Source: Phycisphaerales bacterium
GTDB lineage: Bacteria; Planctomycetota; Phycisphaerae; UBA1845
Assembly: GCA_020639095.1 (NCBI GenBank)
Contig: JACKHH010000012.1
Span: forward strand, 1 to 64,000
DNA: 64,000 nt
Direction of reading: 5' to 3'
In this document: one piece after another, positions 38,127 through 45,925 of the stretch
How positions within the stretch are numbered: position 1 is the first letter of the stretch
Layout: each line of letters starts with the position of its first letter
Translations under genes and position numbers: made by a program
Notes under the pieces: model-generated
What the model saw: only the letters and a program-made list of their open reading frames with translations
Told to the model about the DNA's origin: nothing
Databases searched by the model: none

Positions 38127-39800
38127 CTACTTGCCCTCGCCGCTGCGCAGCCCGCGCATGATCTCCGCCATGCTGGTTTTTCCGTCGATGACTTTGAGCA
38201 ATCCGTCTTCCTGAAGGTAGCGCATCTTTTCAGTACGCGCCTGCGCTTTGATCTGCTTGGCGGGGGCGCCTTCGGCGAGCAACTTGCGGATGGCGTCGCT
38301 GACGATCAGCAGTTCAAAGACCCCGACCTGGCCGACGTAATTGCTGTTCTGGCAGGTCTGGCAAATGATCACGCGACCCTTCTTGTCGAGTATCGGTTCG
38401 CTTGGCGGGCGATAAAAATGCTCGATCTGATCGGTCGGCAAATTGGCTTTTCGCAAGAGCTGATCGTCCGGCTTGTACGCTTCGCGGCAAGCTTCGCAGA
38501 GCACGCGTACCAAACGCTGGGCAACGACCGCTTTCAACGCGCCCGCGAGCAGCTTGTTGTCCTCTGTTAACGCCTGAAGCCGAGAGACCGCGTCAATCGA
38601 ACTTGCGGCGCGGACGGTCATGTAGATCTTCTTCTCAGCAGCCGCCCGGCAGGCGAGCTGCGCCGTCTCGCGATCCTCGCACTGATCGACCAGCACGACA
38701 TCCGGCTCGCGGCGCAGCACGGTTTGCAGCATGCGCGCGTAGCTGATCTCGTTGTTGTTGGGATCGAATTTCTGCTGCGTGATGTTGTCCAGGTCCAGCA
38801 TCGGCGACGTTTCGAGCGTGTAGATGTTCTGAAGGTAGGCGTCGTGCCCGCGAAGCGTCGCGTATTCGGTCGTCGTGATCCCCGACTCACGCGGCCCGGC
38901 CACCACGATCAATCCGGCATCGAGCTTGGCGACAGCCAAATACTTGGCCAGCACGCTCTCTTGGAAGCCCAGGTCCTCAAGCTTCATCAGGCCCTTCGTG
39001 CGGTTCACCCGCAGGCGAAGGCGTTCGCCCTTGGTCGTCCCGGAGGTGATCACGTCGACGCGATCCGGCTTGCCCGCCAAGCCCAGCAGTCCCGCACGCA
39101 GACTGCCCGATTGCGGACGCCGCCGCTCTTCAACGCTGAGGCCCGCCGCCGCTTTCAGGAAGACGAGCAAACGCTCCGCAGTTTCGACAGCCAACCCGTT
39201 TTCCTGCTCAGAGGCGACGCCGTCGATCTTGTAGACCACCCGCACCTTCTCGCTGCCGATCAGCAGATCCGCGTCGGTGCTGCGCTTCCACAGCATGTCA
39301 AAGAGAAAATCCTGAGCCGCATTGAACTGCTCCAACGCCTCCGGCTCGGTGGGTTTCGCGAGTGGGTTACCCTCGTGGTCAATCAGCTTCACACGGATTC
39401 CACGGTCTTCCTTCTCGCTGGCGGCATCTTTCTTGCCCGCCATAAGCCGCTTCAAGTGTGCCGGCGTCATCACACGAGCATTGGGCCCGACGCGCCCGTT
39501 GCGATGCACCACGTATGCGAGCACCAGCCCGAACGAGAGCACCACGAGGAACGCGAGCCCAAGGAAGAACGCCGCCCCAGGCCAGGGAATCAGCAGAAGG
39601 ATGGCAAAACCACCGCCGCCTCCGCCGAGCACCAGCAGGTTCCACCACTCGCGACGGGGTTTGTTGATCTTCTCGACGTCGCGGTCGACCCACTGGTTGG
39701 CCAGGGACCACAGGACGAAAAACACGAGAACGGTAACGATTTTGAAGATGCTCACGTAGATGGTCGCGAGCATTGGGCTGGGGGCAAACATCGTGTGCAT
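38127..39800 (-). CDS. Membrane-anchored GspE/PilB-like protein with degenerate NTPase motifs
   Basis: About 557 residues from ATG 39800 (39833, 39791 and 39773 are alternatives). Two N-terminal hydrophobic segments (IVTVLVFFVLW and FAILLLIPWPGAAFFLG, plus FLVVLSFGLVLAYVV) place it in the membrane, unlike cytosolic GspE. The ATPase core is recognisable by KLEDLGF, the Cys pairs CEAC and CQTC, and the order of motifs. The catalytic signatures are lost: Walker A is GPRESGITT with Ile at the Lys position (codon 38877-38879), the Walker B/Glu region is VDQCEDRET instead of GEIRDxET, and the HTNDA His box is MTVRAASSIDA. I infer a non-hydrolysing scaffold or regulator rather than a motor. It lies 72 bp past the end of the PilT gene in the same direction. 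Confidence 0.8.
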   Translation of the reverse strand: MHTMFAPSPMLATIYVSIFKIVTVLVFFVLWSLANQWVDRDVEKINKPRREWWNLLVLGGGGGGFAILLLIPWPGAAFFLGLAFLVVLSFGLVLAYVVHRNGRVGPNARVMTPAHLKRLMAGKKDAASEKEDRGIRVKLIDHEGNPLAKPTEPEALEQFNAAQDFLFDMLWKRSTDADLLIGSEKVRVVYKIDGVASEQENGLAVETAERLLVFLKAAAGLSVEERRRPQSGSLRAGLLGLAGKPDRVDVITSGTTKGERLRLRVNRTKGLMKLEDLGFQESVLAKYLAVAKLDAGLIVVAGPRESGITTTEYATLRGHDAYLQNIYTLETSPMLDLDNITQQKFDPNNNEISYARMLQTVLRREPDVVLVDQCEDRETAQLACRAAAEKKIYMTVRAASSIDAVSRLQALTEDNKLLAGALKAVVAQRLVRVLCEACREAYKPDDQLLRKANLPTDQIEHFYRPPSEPILDKKGRVIICQTCQNSNYVGQVGVFELLIVSDAIRKLLAEGAPAKQIKAQARTEKMRYLQEDGLLKVIDGKTSMAEIMRGLRSGEGK

Positions 39801-39904
39801 GGTGATCTTCGGTGTCCCGGTATTCGGTCGCAAACGGCTGCCGTTGCTTCCCCGCCTTTCCCCTCAAGCACGGCGGGGGGTCGCAGGCGGGAAGTGTACA
39901 GAAT

Positions 39905-41101
39905 CTAGCCCGCGATGCCACTCCCGGAGATATTGATGCCCTTGAGCTTCATCTTCAGCTCTTCCGCGTTGGTGGCTGCCGCGTAGGCGGTCTGCTGATC
40001 GATGTACTCCTGCTCGACCAGCCGGCGCAGCGACTCGTTGAAGTCGACCATGCCCTCACCGTACGAACTCTTGACCACACCCAGGATATCCGAATCACGC
40101 CCCTCGGCGATGAACTTGCGGACCGTCGCGTTGACCAGGCAAATCTCGGTGCACGGGACGCGCGGAACGTCCGGGCGGATCGTTTTGAGCAACTTCTGAC
40201 AAATGATCGCCTGGAGGTTGAAAACCAGCGAGCTTCGCACCAGGTCGCGGGCGTTCTCCGGAAAAAGTTCCAACACGCGGGTAATTGTGCCGGCAACGCC
40301 TGAGGCGTGGACCGTTCCGAACACCAGGTGGCCCGATTCCGCCGCGTGGAGAGCGGCTGAGAATGTCTCCTCATCACGCATTTCGCCGATGAGCACCACG
40401 TCCGGGTCCTGACGCATCAGATACTTCAGCGCCCGGTGGAAATCATGTACATCCAACCCGATTTCACGCTGATTGATGTGCGCTTTCTTGTCGGAATACT
40501 GGAATTCGATGGGGTCTTCGAGCGTGACGATATGGCACGCACGCGAGCGGTTGATCTGTTCGATCATCGCGGAAATCGTCGTACTTTTTCCACTGCCCGT
40601 GATGCCCGAAACGAGCACGAGCCCCTGATGGTGCTCCGCCACGGACGACAGCGATTTGGGCAGGTGCAACTGCTCGTAGCTGAGCACGTCGCTGGAGATT
40701 CGCCGGGCAGCCATCGAAGTCAGGCCGCGTTGGCGGAACACGTTGATCCGGAAGCGGGAGCCGCCCTCGGCTTGGTGGGCGAAGTCCATGGCGCCGTGTT
40801 CGGCGTACTCCGACCGCTGCCGGTCGTTCATGATCTCGAAGATGAGGGCTTCGATCTTGCGGTTGCTCATGTCGCCGACGGGCATGGCCCGCAGCGCACC
40901 GCGAACGCGGACGCGCGGGGGCGTCTCGGCCTTCAGGTGCAGGTCGGAAGCGCCCATCTTCTCCATGGCGCGGAATAGCTTGTCGATTTTGGGCTTCGGC
41001 TTGACCTCAGCCGCTTCCCCGACGACTTCCTCGGCTTCAGCCACCACGGATTCTTCCACGTCTGCCGGCTGAACGTCTGACTGAACTTCGTTTTCCGCCA
41101 C
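39905..41101 (-). CDS. pilT: PilT-type twitching-motility ATPase
   Basis: 398 residues from GTG 41101, with GGGAGG 5 bp upstream. A 35-residue acidic N-terminal extension (EESVVAEAEEVVGEAAE) precedes the PilT core. Motifs are intact: Walker A GITGSGKS (166-173, K172), the Asp box VTLEDPIEF, Walker B/catalytic Glu VVLIGEMRDEET and the His box VFGTVHASG. The family powers pilus retraction. It heads the minus-strand group PilT, GspE-like, CvpA-like. The acidic tail is not part of the usual PilT length (about 345 residues). Confidence 0.92.
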   Translation of the reverse strand: MAENEVQSDVQPADVEESVVAEAEEVVGEAAEVKPKPKIDKLFRAMEKMGASDLHLKAETPPRVRVRGALRAMPVGDMSNRKIEALIFEIMNDRQRSEYAEHGAMDFAHQAEGGSRFRINVFRQRGLTSMAARRISSDVLSYEQLHLPKSLSSVAEHHQGLVLVSGITGSGKSTTISAMIEQINRSRACHIVTLEDPIEFQYSDKKAHINQREIGLDVHDFHRALKYLMRQDPDVVLIGEMRDEETFSAALHAAESGHLVFGTVHASGVAGTITRVLELFPENARDLVRSSLVFNLQAIICQKLLKTIRPDVPRVPCTEICLVNATVRKFIAEGRDSDILGVVKSSYGEGMVDFNESLRRLVEQEYIDQQTAYAAATNAEELKMKLKGINISGSGIAG

Positions 41102-41457
41102 AACGCCTCCCCAATTCGTCTCAATGGGCGCTTCGCCAAATCGCGGGACCGCCCGGGTTGTTCAAAGCTGCGACAAGCCTGTTCGCGATGACTTCGGTGT
41201 GCTTTCGACTTCCGATGCTACAACGGCCTGTGCTTTCGCGCGGCAATCGGTAGGGCCGCGCTGGTTTGTAATCAGCCATCACAAATTCGACTGATAGCGT
41301 GATTCCTGTCTGTGTGCCGGGCGGTATTATGACCGCCGACCAAGCGACCATCAAGATGACCGCCAGTGCATGGTAGGTGCCTGGCTGCGAATCGGCGAGG
41401 GCCGGCGGGAATGCGGATTCGCGCGGGGGCGGGCTGGGCGACGGAGTTTGCGACGTC
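41102..41457. other. Divergent intergenic region, no feature recognised
   Basis: About 355 bp between the PilT start and the aminotransferase start. It should carry both promoters; none is clear. Confidence 0.4.
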
Positions 41458-42663
41458 ATGACGGGATCGGACGGCACATCGAATGCAGCCTGGCGGGGGC
41501 GATCGCTGGCGACGGCAGTCCCTTGTTATGGGGACGAGCGGTTGGCGATGGTTCGCGGGCAGGGTTGCCGGCTTTGGGACGCGGACGGGAAGGAGTACCT
41601 CGACCTGCTCGCGGGCATCGCGGTCTGCTGCCTGGGGCATGCGCATCCGGTGATTCGCGACGCGTTGGCGAAACAGGCCGACTTGCTCGTGCATTGCTCA
41701 AACAAATTCGTCGTGCCGGCGCAGGTCGAGCTGGCGGAGTGGCTGAGCGCGCGATCGTTCGCCGAGCGGGTGTTCTTCACCAACAGCGGCACCGAAGCGA
41801 TCGAAGCCGCACTCAAGCTGTCGCGTCGCGTCGCGCACGTTCGGGGCGAGCATGAGCGGTTCGAGATCATCAGCTTCGAGGGTTCGTTCCACGGGCGAAC
41901 TTACGGCGCGGTGTCCGCGACGGCGCAGGCGAAATACCACCGGGGTTTTGAACCGCTGCTACCCGGCATCGTGTACCTTCCCTTCGCGGACGCTTCCGCG
42001 CTCGACAAAGCGCTTGGCCACAAAACGGCTGCCGTTGTGCTCGAACCGATTCAGGGTGAGGGCGGGGTTCGGCCTTTTCCTGCCGACTTTCTCAAACTGG
42101 TGCACCGGCTGTGCAGTGAACGCGGCGCGCTGCTGATCTGCGACGAAATCCAATGCGGGATGGGGCGGACCGGCAAGCTATTCCATCATCAGCACCATGA
42201 CATCACACCGGACATCGTGACGGTAGCCAAAGCGCTCGGCGGAGGCGTGCCGATCGGCGCAATGCTGACAACGGCGGAGTGGGGCGATCATCTCACGAAC
42301 GGCGTACACGGAACCACGTACGGCGGCAATCCATTGATGTGTGCGACGGCGCTTGCGGTGTGCCAGTATATCGAGCGCGAAGGATTGATCGCGCATGTCG
42401 CGGAGGTAGGCGAGTATTTCCGCGATCGTTTGCAGGCGTTGTGCGACAAATACGAAAAGGCAGTCGAAGTGCGCGGCGCGGGCTTGATGATCGGCCTGGG
42501 TTTGAAGGAAGGTGCGACGGAATTGACGCGCTACCTCCTGACAAACGGCATGATCGTCAATGCCATCGGCGATACCACCATCCGCATAGTCCCACCATTG
42601 ATCATAAACAAAGAAGAAGTCGACAAAGCCACAAACCAAATCGAAAAGTGGCTGAAAACGTAG
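41458..42663 (+). CDS. argD: Acetylornithine aminotransferase-like PLP enzyme
   Basis: 401 residues from ATG 41458. Class III aminotransferase: NSGTEAIEAALKLSR, SFHGRTYGAVSAT, LEPIQGEGGV, LICDEIQCGMGRTG and the PLP lysine K258 in VTVAKALGGG. The usual role is conversion of N-acetylglutamate semialdehyde to N-acetylornithine in arginine synthesis; ornithine or succinyl-ornithine aminotransferase cannot be excluded. No other arginine genes lie in the window. The frame ends at TAG 42661-42663, which is also the start of a palindromic repeat (GTAGGGTGGGC). Confidence 0.85.
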   Translation: MTGSDGTSNAAWRGRSLATAVPCYGDERLAMVRGQGCRLWDADGKEYLDLLAGIAVCCLGHAHPVIRDALAKQADLLVHCSNKFVVPAQVELAEWLSARSFAERVFFTNSGTEAIEAALKLSRRVAHVRGEHERFEIISFEGSFHGRTYGAVSATAQAKYHRGFEPLLPGIVYLPFADASALDKALGHKTAAVVLEPIQGEGGVRPFPADFLKLVHRLCSERGALLICDEIQCGMGRTGKLFHHQHHDITPDIVTVAKALGGGVPIGAMLTTAEWGDHLTNGVHGTTYGGNPLMCATALAVCQYIEREGLIAHVAEVGEYFRDRLQALCDKYEKAVEVRGAGLMIGLGLKEGATELTRYLLTNGMIVNAIGDTTIRIVPPLIINKEEVDKATNQIEKWLKT

Positions 42664-42681
42664 GGTGGGCACTGCCCACCA
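42660..42681. repeat. Palindromic repeat beginning at the argD stop codon
   Basis: GTAGGGTGGGCACTGCCCACC: a hairpin with the same GTAGGG entry as family A. Its TAG is the stop codon of the aminotransferase gene. Confidence 0.8.
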
Positions 42682-42729
42682 TCAACAAAGCAACCACCGA
42701 CCCACCAGCCAAGGCACCCAAAAAAGAAA

Positions 42730-42757
42730 GTGCAGGCAAGATGCCTGCACCACAATA
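42730..42757. repeat. Dispersed palindromic repeat, family C, copy 1
   Basis: GTGCAGGCAAGATGCCTGCACCACAAT. The GCCTGCACCACAAT half recurs in the element at 48799-48884. Confidence 0.8.
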
Positions 42758-42877
42758 ACAAAACCAACCCCCAATCCGTTCTTGGCGCCTTAGCGTCTTG
42801 GCGGTTCAAACAGAATGAGTGCGTCGCGGAGCACAAACACGCCACGTCCGTCGCGACCGCCAACGCAGCATCCGTCG

Positions 42878-45172
42878 TTATCCAAGGTCCAGCGCCATGA
42901 TCTGCTTGCGGTCGCGGACAAAGAGCGTCTTTCCCACAAGCGTCGGCGCAGTCCAGGTCCGACCGTCGCCAAGTTCCGCGGACGACAGGATATCAAGCTC
43001 TGCCGGTGATGCTTTCGCGAGAAACAGCTTGCCGTCCTCGTTGAGAATGATGAGCTTGCCATCGGCTGCGATTGTCGTGGACTTGCCGATGTCGCGACTG
43101 CGCCACGCGAGTTCGCCGGTCTTGACGTCAACGGCTGCGTAGAAGACCGGGCCGAAGTCACCGCTCGCGCCGTAAACGAAACCGCCGACGCGAACTGCGT
43201 TGCCGTGGTGGACGCGCATCTTGTTGTTGTACCACAGCTCGTTCGCCGCCGGTTTGCCGTCTTCCACGGACAATTGCACGCCTCGGCTGCCCATGCCGTA
43301 CGCGGACGAGATGAAGAGAATCCCATCGTCGCCGAGCACCGGGGTTGAGATGTTCGCGCCCCATTGCGTGGGCTGCTCGACGCGCCAGTAGAGGTCACCG
43401 TTCTCCGGATTGAGCCCAGCCACTTCCGCCGAAGAGAACAGGATCAACTCTTCCTTGTCGCCGGCCTTCGCGACGCCGACCGATGCGTGCGTCGGGCCAA
43501 AGTCCTGGTTTTTCCAGGCTTCACTGCCGTCGCTCTGCTTGAACGCGACAACCGCCTGCCCTTTGCCGCCAACGGGGAGAATGATCAAATCCTTGTAGGC
43601 CAGCGGGCTCGCGCCGTAGCCATACTGCATGGTTGACGCTTCGTAATCCTTGTGCAGGTTGCGTTCCCAAATCACCTTGCCGGTGTTCTTGTCCACGCAG
43701 TGCAGATTCACCATCGAACCGACGGCGAACAGGCGATCGCCCACGATGACCGGGGTCGAGTGCGGGCCGTGGCCGAACTGCGCGTCCATGCCCTCGTCGT
43801 ACGGCGCGTCGTAGGAGATATCCCAAACCGTCTCGCCCGTCTTCGCGTCGAGCGCGACGATGTGTTCTTCGGACTTGTTTTTCTCCGGATCGGTCGGGCG
43901 ATACATGGTGTAGAGGCGGTCGCCGTCGTCGATGATCGAAGAGTAGCCGTCGCCGAGATCGCGACGCCACAGCGTCTTGGGGCCGCCATCGGGCCACTTG
44001 TCCGCGAGCCCGGTTGTGTCGGCTTTGAAATCGCCGTGTGCGCCACCCCATTGCGGCCAGCACGATGCCACGCCACTGGGGTTCGGTCGGATCGCGGTGT
44101 TCACATCGGTCTGTTCGGTCTCGGCGAAGCGGCGGCGACGCTCCGCCTTGGCGGCCTCTGCCTCGCGTGCCTTGGCTGCCGCCAGTTCCGCATTCGCTTT
44201 CTTTTCCGCGTCGCGGTCTTCGAGTGTCTTCAACGCGTAGGTACGCGTGATTTCGCTATGCGAGGATGTTGGCGGCCCGTTTTCGCCGGCGCCCGCGGTT
44301 GCGCTGTAGGAGATTTCCGCGTGATCCTCGCGGCGGAACAACTCGCCGTGCTCGACGTAGATGGCTGCGGTGCCCGTCAGCGTCGCGCTTTCGAGCTTGA
44401 TGTTGCTGACCGGCATCATCGAGTCTGCTTCGTATTTGCGATCCGGGTCCGCGGGCTTCCCGGTGAACGAAATGACGGCAAAAGTCCTGCCGTTCTTCTC
44501 GACCACTTTATCCAGCGTGTACGTACACTCGAACGAAAAATCCTTCAATTCGGCGAGCGGTTCGAGATAGGGCGCGGTCCACGATTCGCCGACTTTGATG
44601 TCGCGATTCGGGAAAATGCTGAGAACCATGTTTTCCCAATGCGCCTGATGACGTTCGTTGGTGTACTTCGGCTTCTCGTACTCCCAGAACATGTTCCCGC
44701 TGGTGACGCCGCTGTCGACCTTCTGCACGATCTCATCCATGCCGGTGGACGCGACGACCTTGTGGTCCGCATCGAGGTCGATGTTGAGCGTCATGCCGAT
44801 CTGCGGCCCAAGAATCTGCTCCCACTGTTCGGATTGTTCTTCGTCGGGGATGTCGGAATCGTAGAACGTGCGACCGATGGCGCTGTCAAAAACAAAGCCA
44901 AGCCGGTCCAACGTGGACGCAACGCGAACGCCATCGCCATGCGTCGACACATCGACGCGCAGCCCGCGCTGAATCTCCAGCGTCATCGTGAAGTCGCCCA
45001 TCGGTGATTTGCTGGTGGTCTTCGCCGTTTCGTTGCCTTCGACGTAACCACTCGCGCCAGGCTCAAACTTCGGCGTGAGATTGACACTTTCCTGGGCGTA
45101 CACGCTCGTTGCAAGCAGGCAAATGGTCAGAACGAAAAGCCGCTTCGCGCGCGTAATCAATAGCAAGGACAT
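42878..45172 (-). CDS. Exported DUF6263-like/PQQ beta-propeller protein
   Basis: 764 residues from ATG 45172, with AGGAGGG 7 bp upstream and a signal peptide (KRLFVLTICLLATSVYAQ). Residues about 30-310 resemble a DUF6263-type domain (GDFTMTLEIQRGLRVDVS, KVGESWTAPYLEPLAEL). A charged, Ala/Glu/Arg-rich helix at about 320-350 (AAAKAREAEAAKAERRR) leads into a PQQ-like beta-propeller with repeated blades such as HIVALDAKTGETVWDIS, LHCVDKNTGKVIWERN and YAAVDVKTGELAWRS. No catalytic site is expected; proteins of this type act as scaffolds or bind ligands outside the cell. The combination of both domains in one protein is noteworthy. Confidence 0.85.
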   Translation of the reverse strand: MSLLLITRAKRLFVLTICLLATSVYAQESVNLTPKFEPGASGYVEGNETAKTTSKSPMGDFTMTLEIQRGLRVDVSTHGDGVRVASTLDRLGFVFDSAIGRTFYDSDIPDEEQSEQWEQILGPQIGMTLNIDLDADHKVVASTGMDEIVQKVDSGVTSGNMFWEYEKPKYTNERHQAHWENMVLSIFPNRDIKVGESWTAPYLEPLAELKDFSFECTYTLDKVVEKNGRTFAVISFTGKPADPDRKYEADSMMPVSNIKLESATLTGTAAIYVEHGELFRREDHAEISYSATAGAGENGPPTSSHSEITRTYALKTLEDRDAEKKANAELAAAKAREAEAAKAERRRRFAETEQTDVNTAIRPNPSGVASCWPQWGGAHGDFKADTTGLADKWPDGGPKTLWRRDLGDGYSSIIDDGDRLYTMYRPTDPEKNKSEEHIVALDAKTGETVWDISYDAPYDEGMDAQFGHGPHSTPVIVGDRLFAVGSMVNLHCVDKNTGKVIWERNLHKDYEASTMQYGYGASPLAYKDLIILPVGGKGQAVVAFKQSDGSEAWKNQDFGPTHASVGVAKAGDKEELILFSSAEVAGLNPENGDLYWRVEQPTQWGANISTPVLGDDGILFISSAYGMGSRGVQLSVEDGKPAANELWYNNKMRVHHGNAVRVGGFVYGASGDFGPVFYAAVDVKTGELAWRSRDIGKSTTIAADGKLIILNEDGKLFLAKASPAELDILSSAELGDGRTWTAPTLVGKTLFVRDRKQIMALDLG

Positions 45173-45328
45173 TGGCACCCTCCTGGACACTTCGGTTGGA
45201 ACTGAAACTCCGGCACAAGGACGTATCGTAAGCGGGTCGAGCTACGCACGCAAAGTCGCGAGAGCAGCGGGGCGGTCAAACAAGCCGTAAGAACTTGTCC
45301 GTAACAAGTTAGGAAGGAACACCTCAAC

Positions 45329-45354
45329 AAAAAACGGCGGGCCAAAGCCCGCCG
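45329..45354 (-). terminator. Intrinsic terminator after the ABM gene
   Basis: On the minus strand: CGGCGGGC / GCCCGCCG (8-bp perfect stem), TTTG loop and six T. 38 bp past the stop of the ABM gene. Confidence 0.9.
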
Positions 45355-45356
45355 CA

Positions 45357-45394
45357 GAATTCATCATTCATCACTCGTCATTAAGAATTCATTA
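45357..45394. repeat. AATGATGAATG-type repeat overlapping the ABM stop codon
   Basis: On the minus strand it reads TAATGAATTCTTAATGACGA and continues with GTGATGAATGATGAATTC. The first TAA is the stop codon of the ABM gene. Related to the elements at 60126-60250 and 61612-61747. Confidence 0.8.
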
Positions 45395-45748
45395 CCCGTG
45401 TCCCATCGGGCACTTGCCCGGAGCGGCTGATGCTTGCGCCGCGGGGGGAGCCGGTGCTTTGCTTTCGTCGCCGTAATAGTTGTGGCTCGGCCTGCCCGCG
45501 AGCACTTCTTCCTTGCCCCAGTTGGCGACGTTGCGGAACTGCTCGGACGCGATGAACCCGTCGAACGCGCCGCGGTCGTTCCATTCCGACATGATGAGGT
45601 AGCTGTTGGCGTCGCGCACGTTGGTGAACAGATCGGTGCGGACGTGTCCGTCGATACCCTTCATGATATCGATGACCTTGTAGAAGACCTGCTCAAAGAT
45701 TTCGTTCTTCCCCTCGCGCACCTGATAGTTCATGCCGACGGTAACCAT
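45392..45748 (-). CDS. ABM-domain protein (antibiotic biosynthesis monooxygenase-like) with KCPMGHG tail
   Basis: 118 residues from ATG 45748 (GAGGA 10 bp upstream). The fold is shown by VTVGMNYQVREGKNEIFEQ, VRTDLFTNVRDANSYLIMSEW and AFDGFIASEQFRNVANW, as in small ferredoxin-like ABM/IsdG-type proteins. The C-terminal 25 residues are Ala/Pro-rich and end KCPMGHG. A Cys-Pro motif can bind haem in other proteins, but that is only a suggestion here. A much longer open frame continues upstream to 47155 on this strand; it is the shadow of the amidohydrolase gene and I reject it. Substrate unknown. Confidence 0.78.
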   Translation of the reverse strand: MVTVGMNYQVREGKNEIFEQVFYKVIDIMKGIDGHVRTDLFTNVRDANSYLIMSEWNDRGAFDGFIASEQFRNVANWGKEEVLAGRPSHNYYGDESKAPAPPAAQASAAPGKCPMGHG

Positions 45749-45925
45749 GATATTCGTTCCTCGTTTTCGCGGTTCAATTGGATCGGGTATGGTGTACCCC
45801 GGTTCCGGACGCCCGGCGACACCTCGGCTGAGAGTGTAGTCGATCACGCGGGGGCGGGCGAGTAGGCTTAGAAATCGCTGGTCCACGCGGTCTTGGACAG
45901 GCGAAGATGATCTGGGAGTCACGCG

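Noticed and set aside
38724..39908. 394-codon plus-strand open frame
   Set aside because: Shadow of the GspE-like gene; no domain or ribosome site.
43652..45007. 451-codon plus-strand open frame
   Set aside because: Shadow of the DUF6263/PQQ gene; composition is Arg/Val-rich without motifs.
45230..45300. Possible c-di-GMP riboswitch-like GCAAAG segment
   Set aside because: Only a few bases resemble the consensus, and it lies on the strand opposite the gene it would control.
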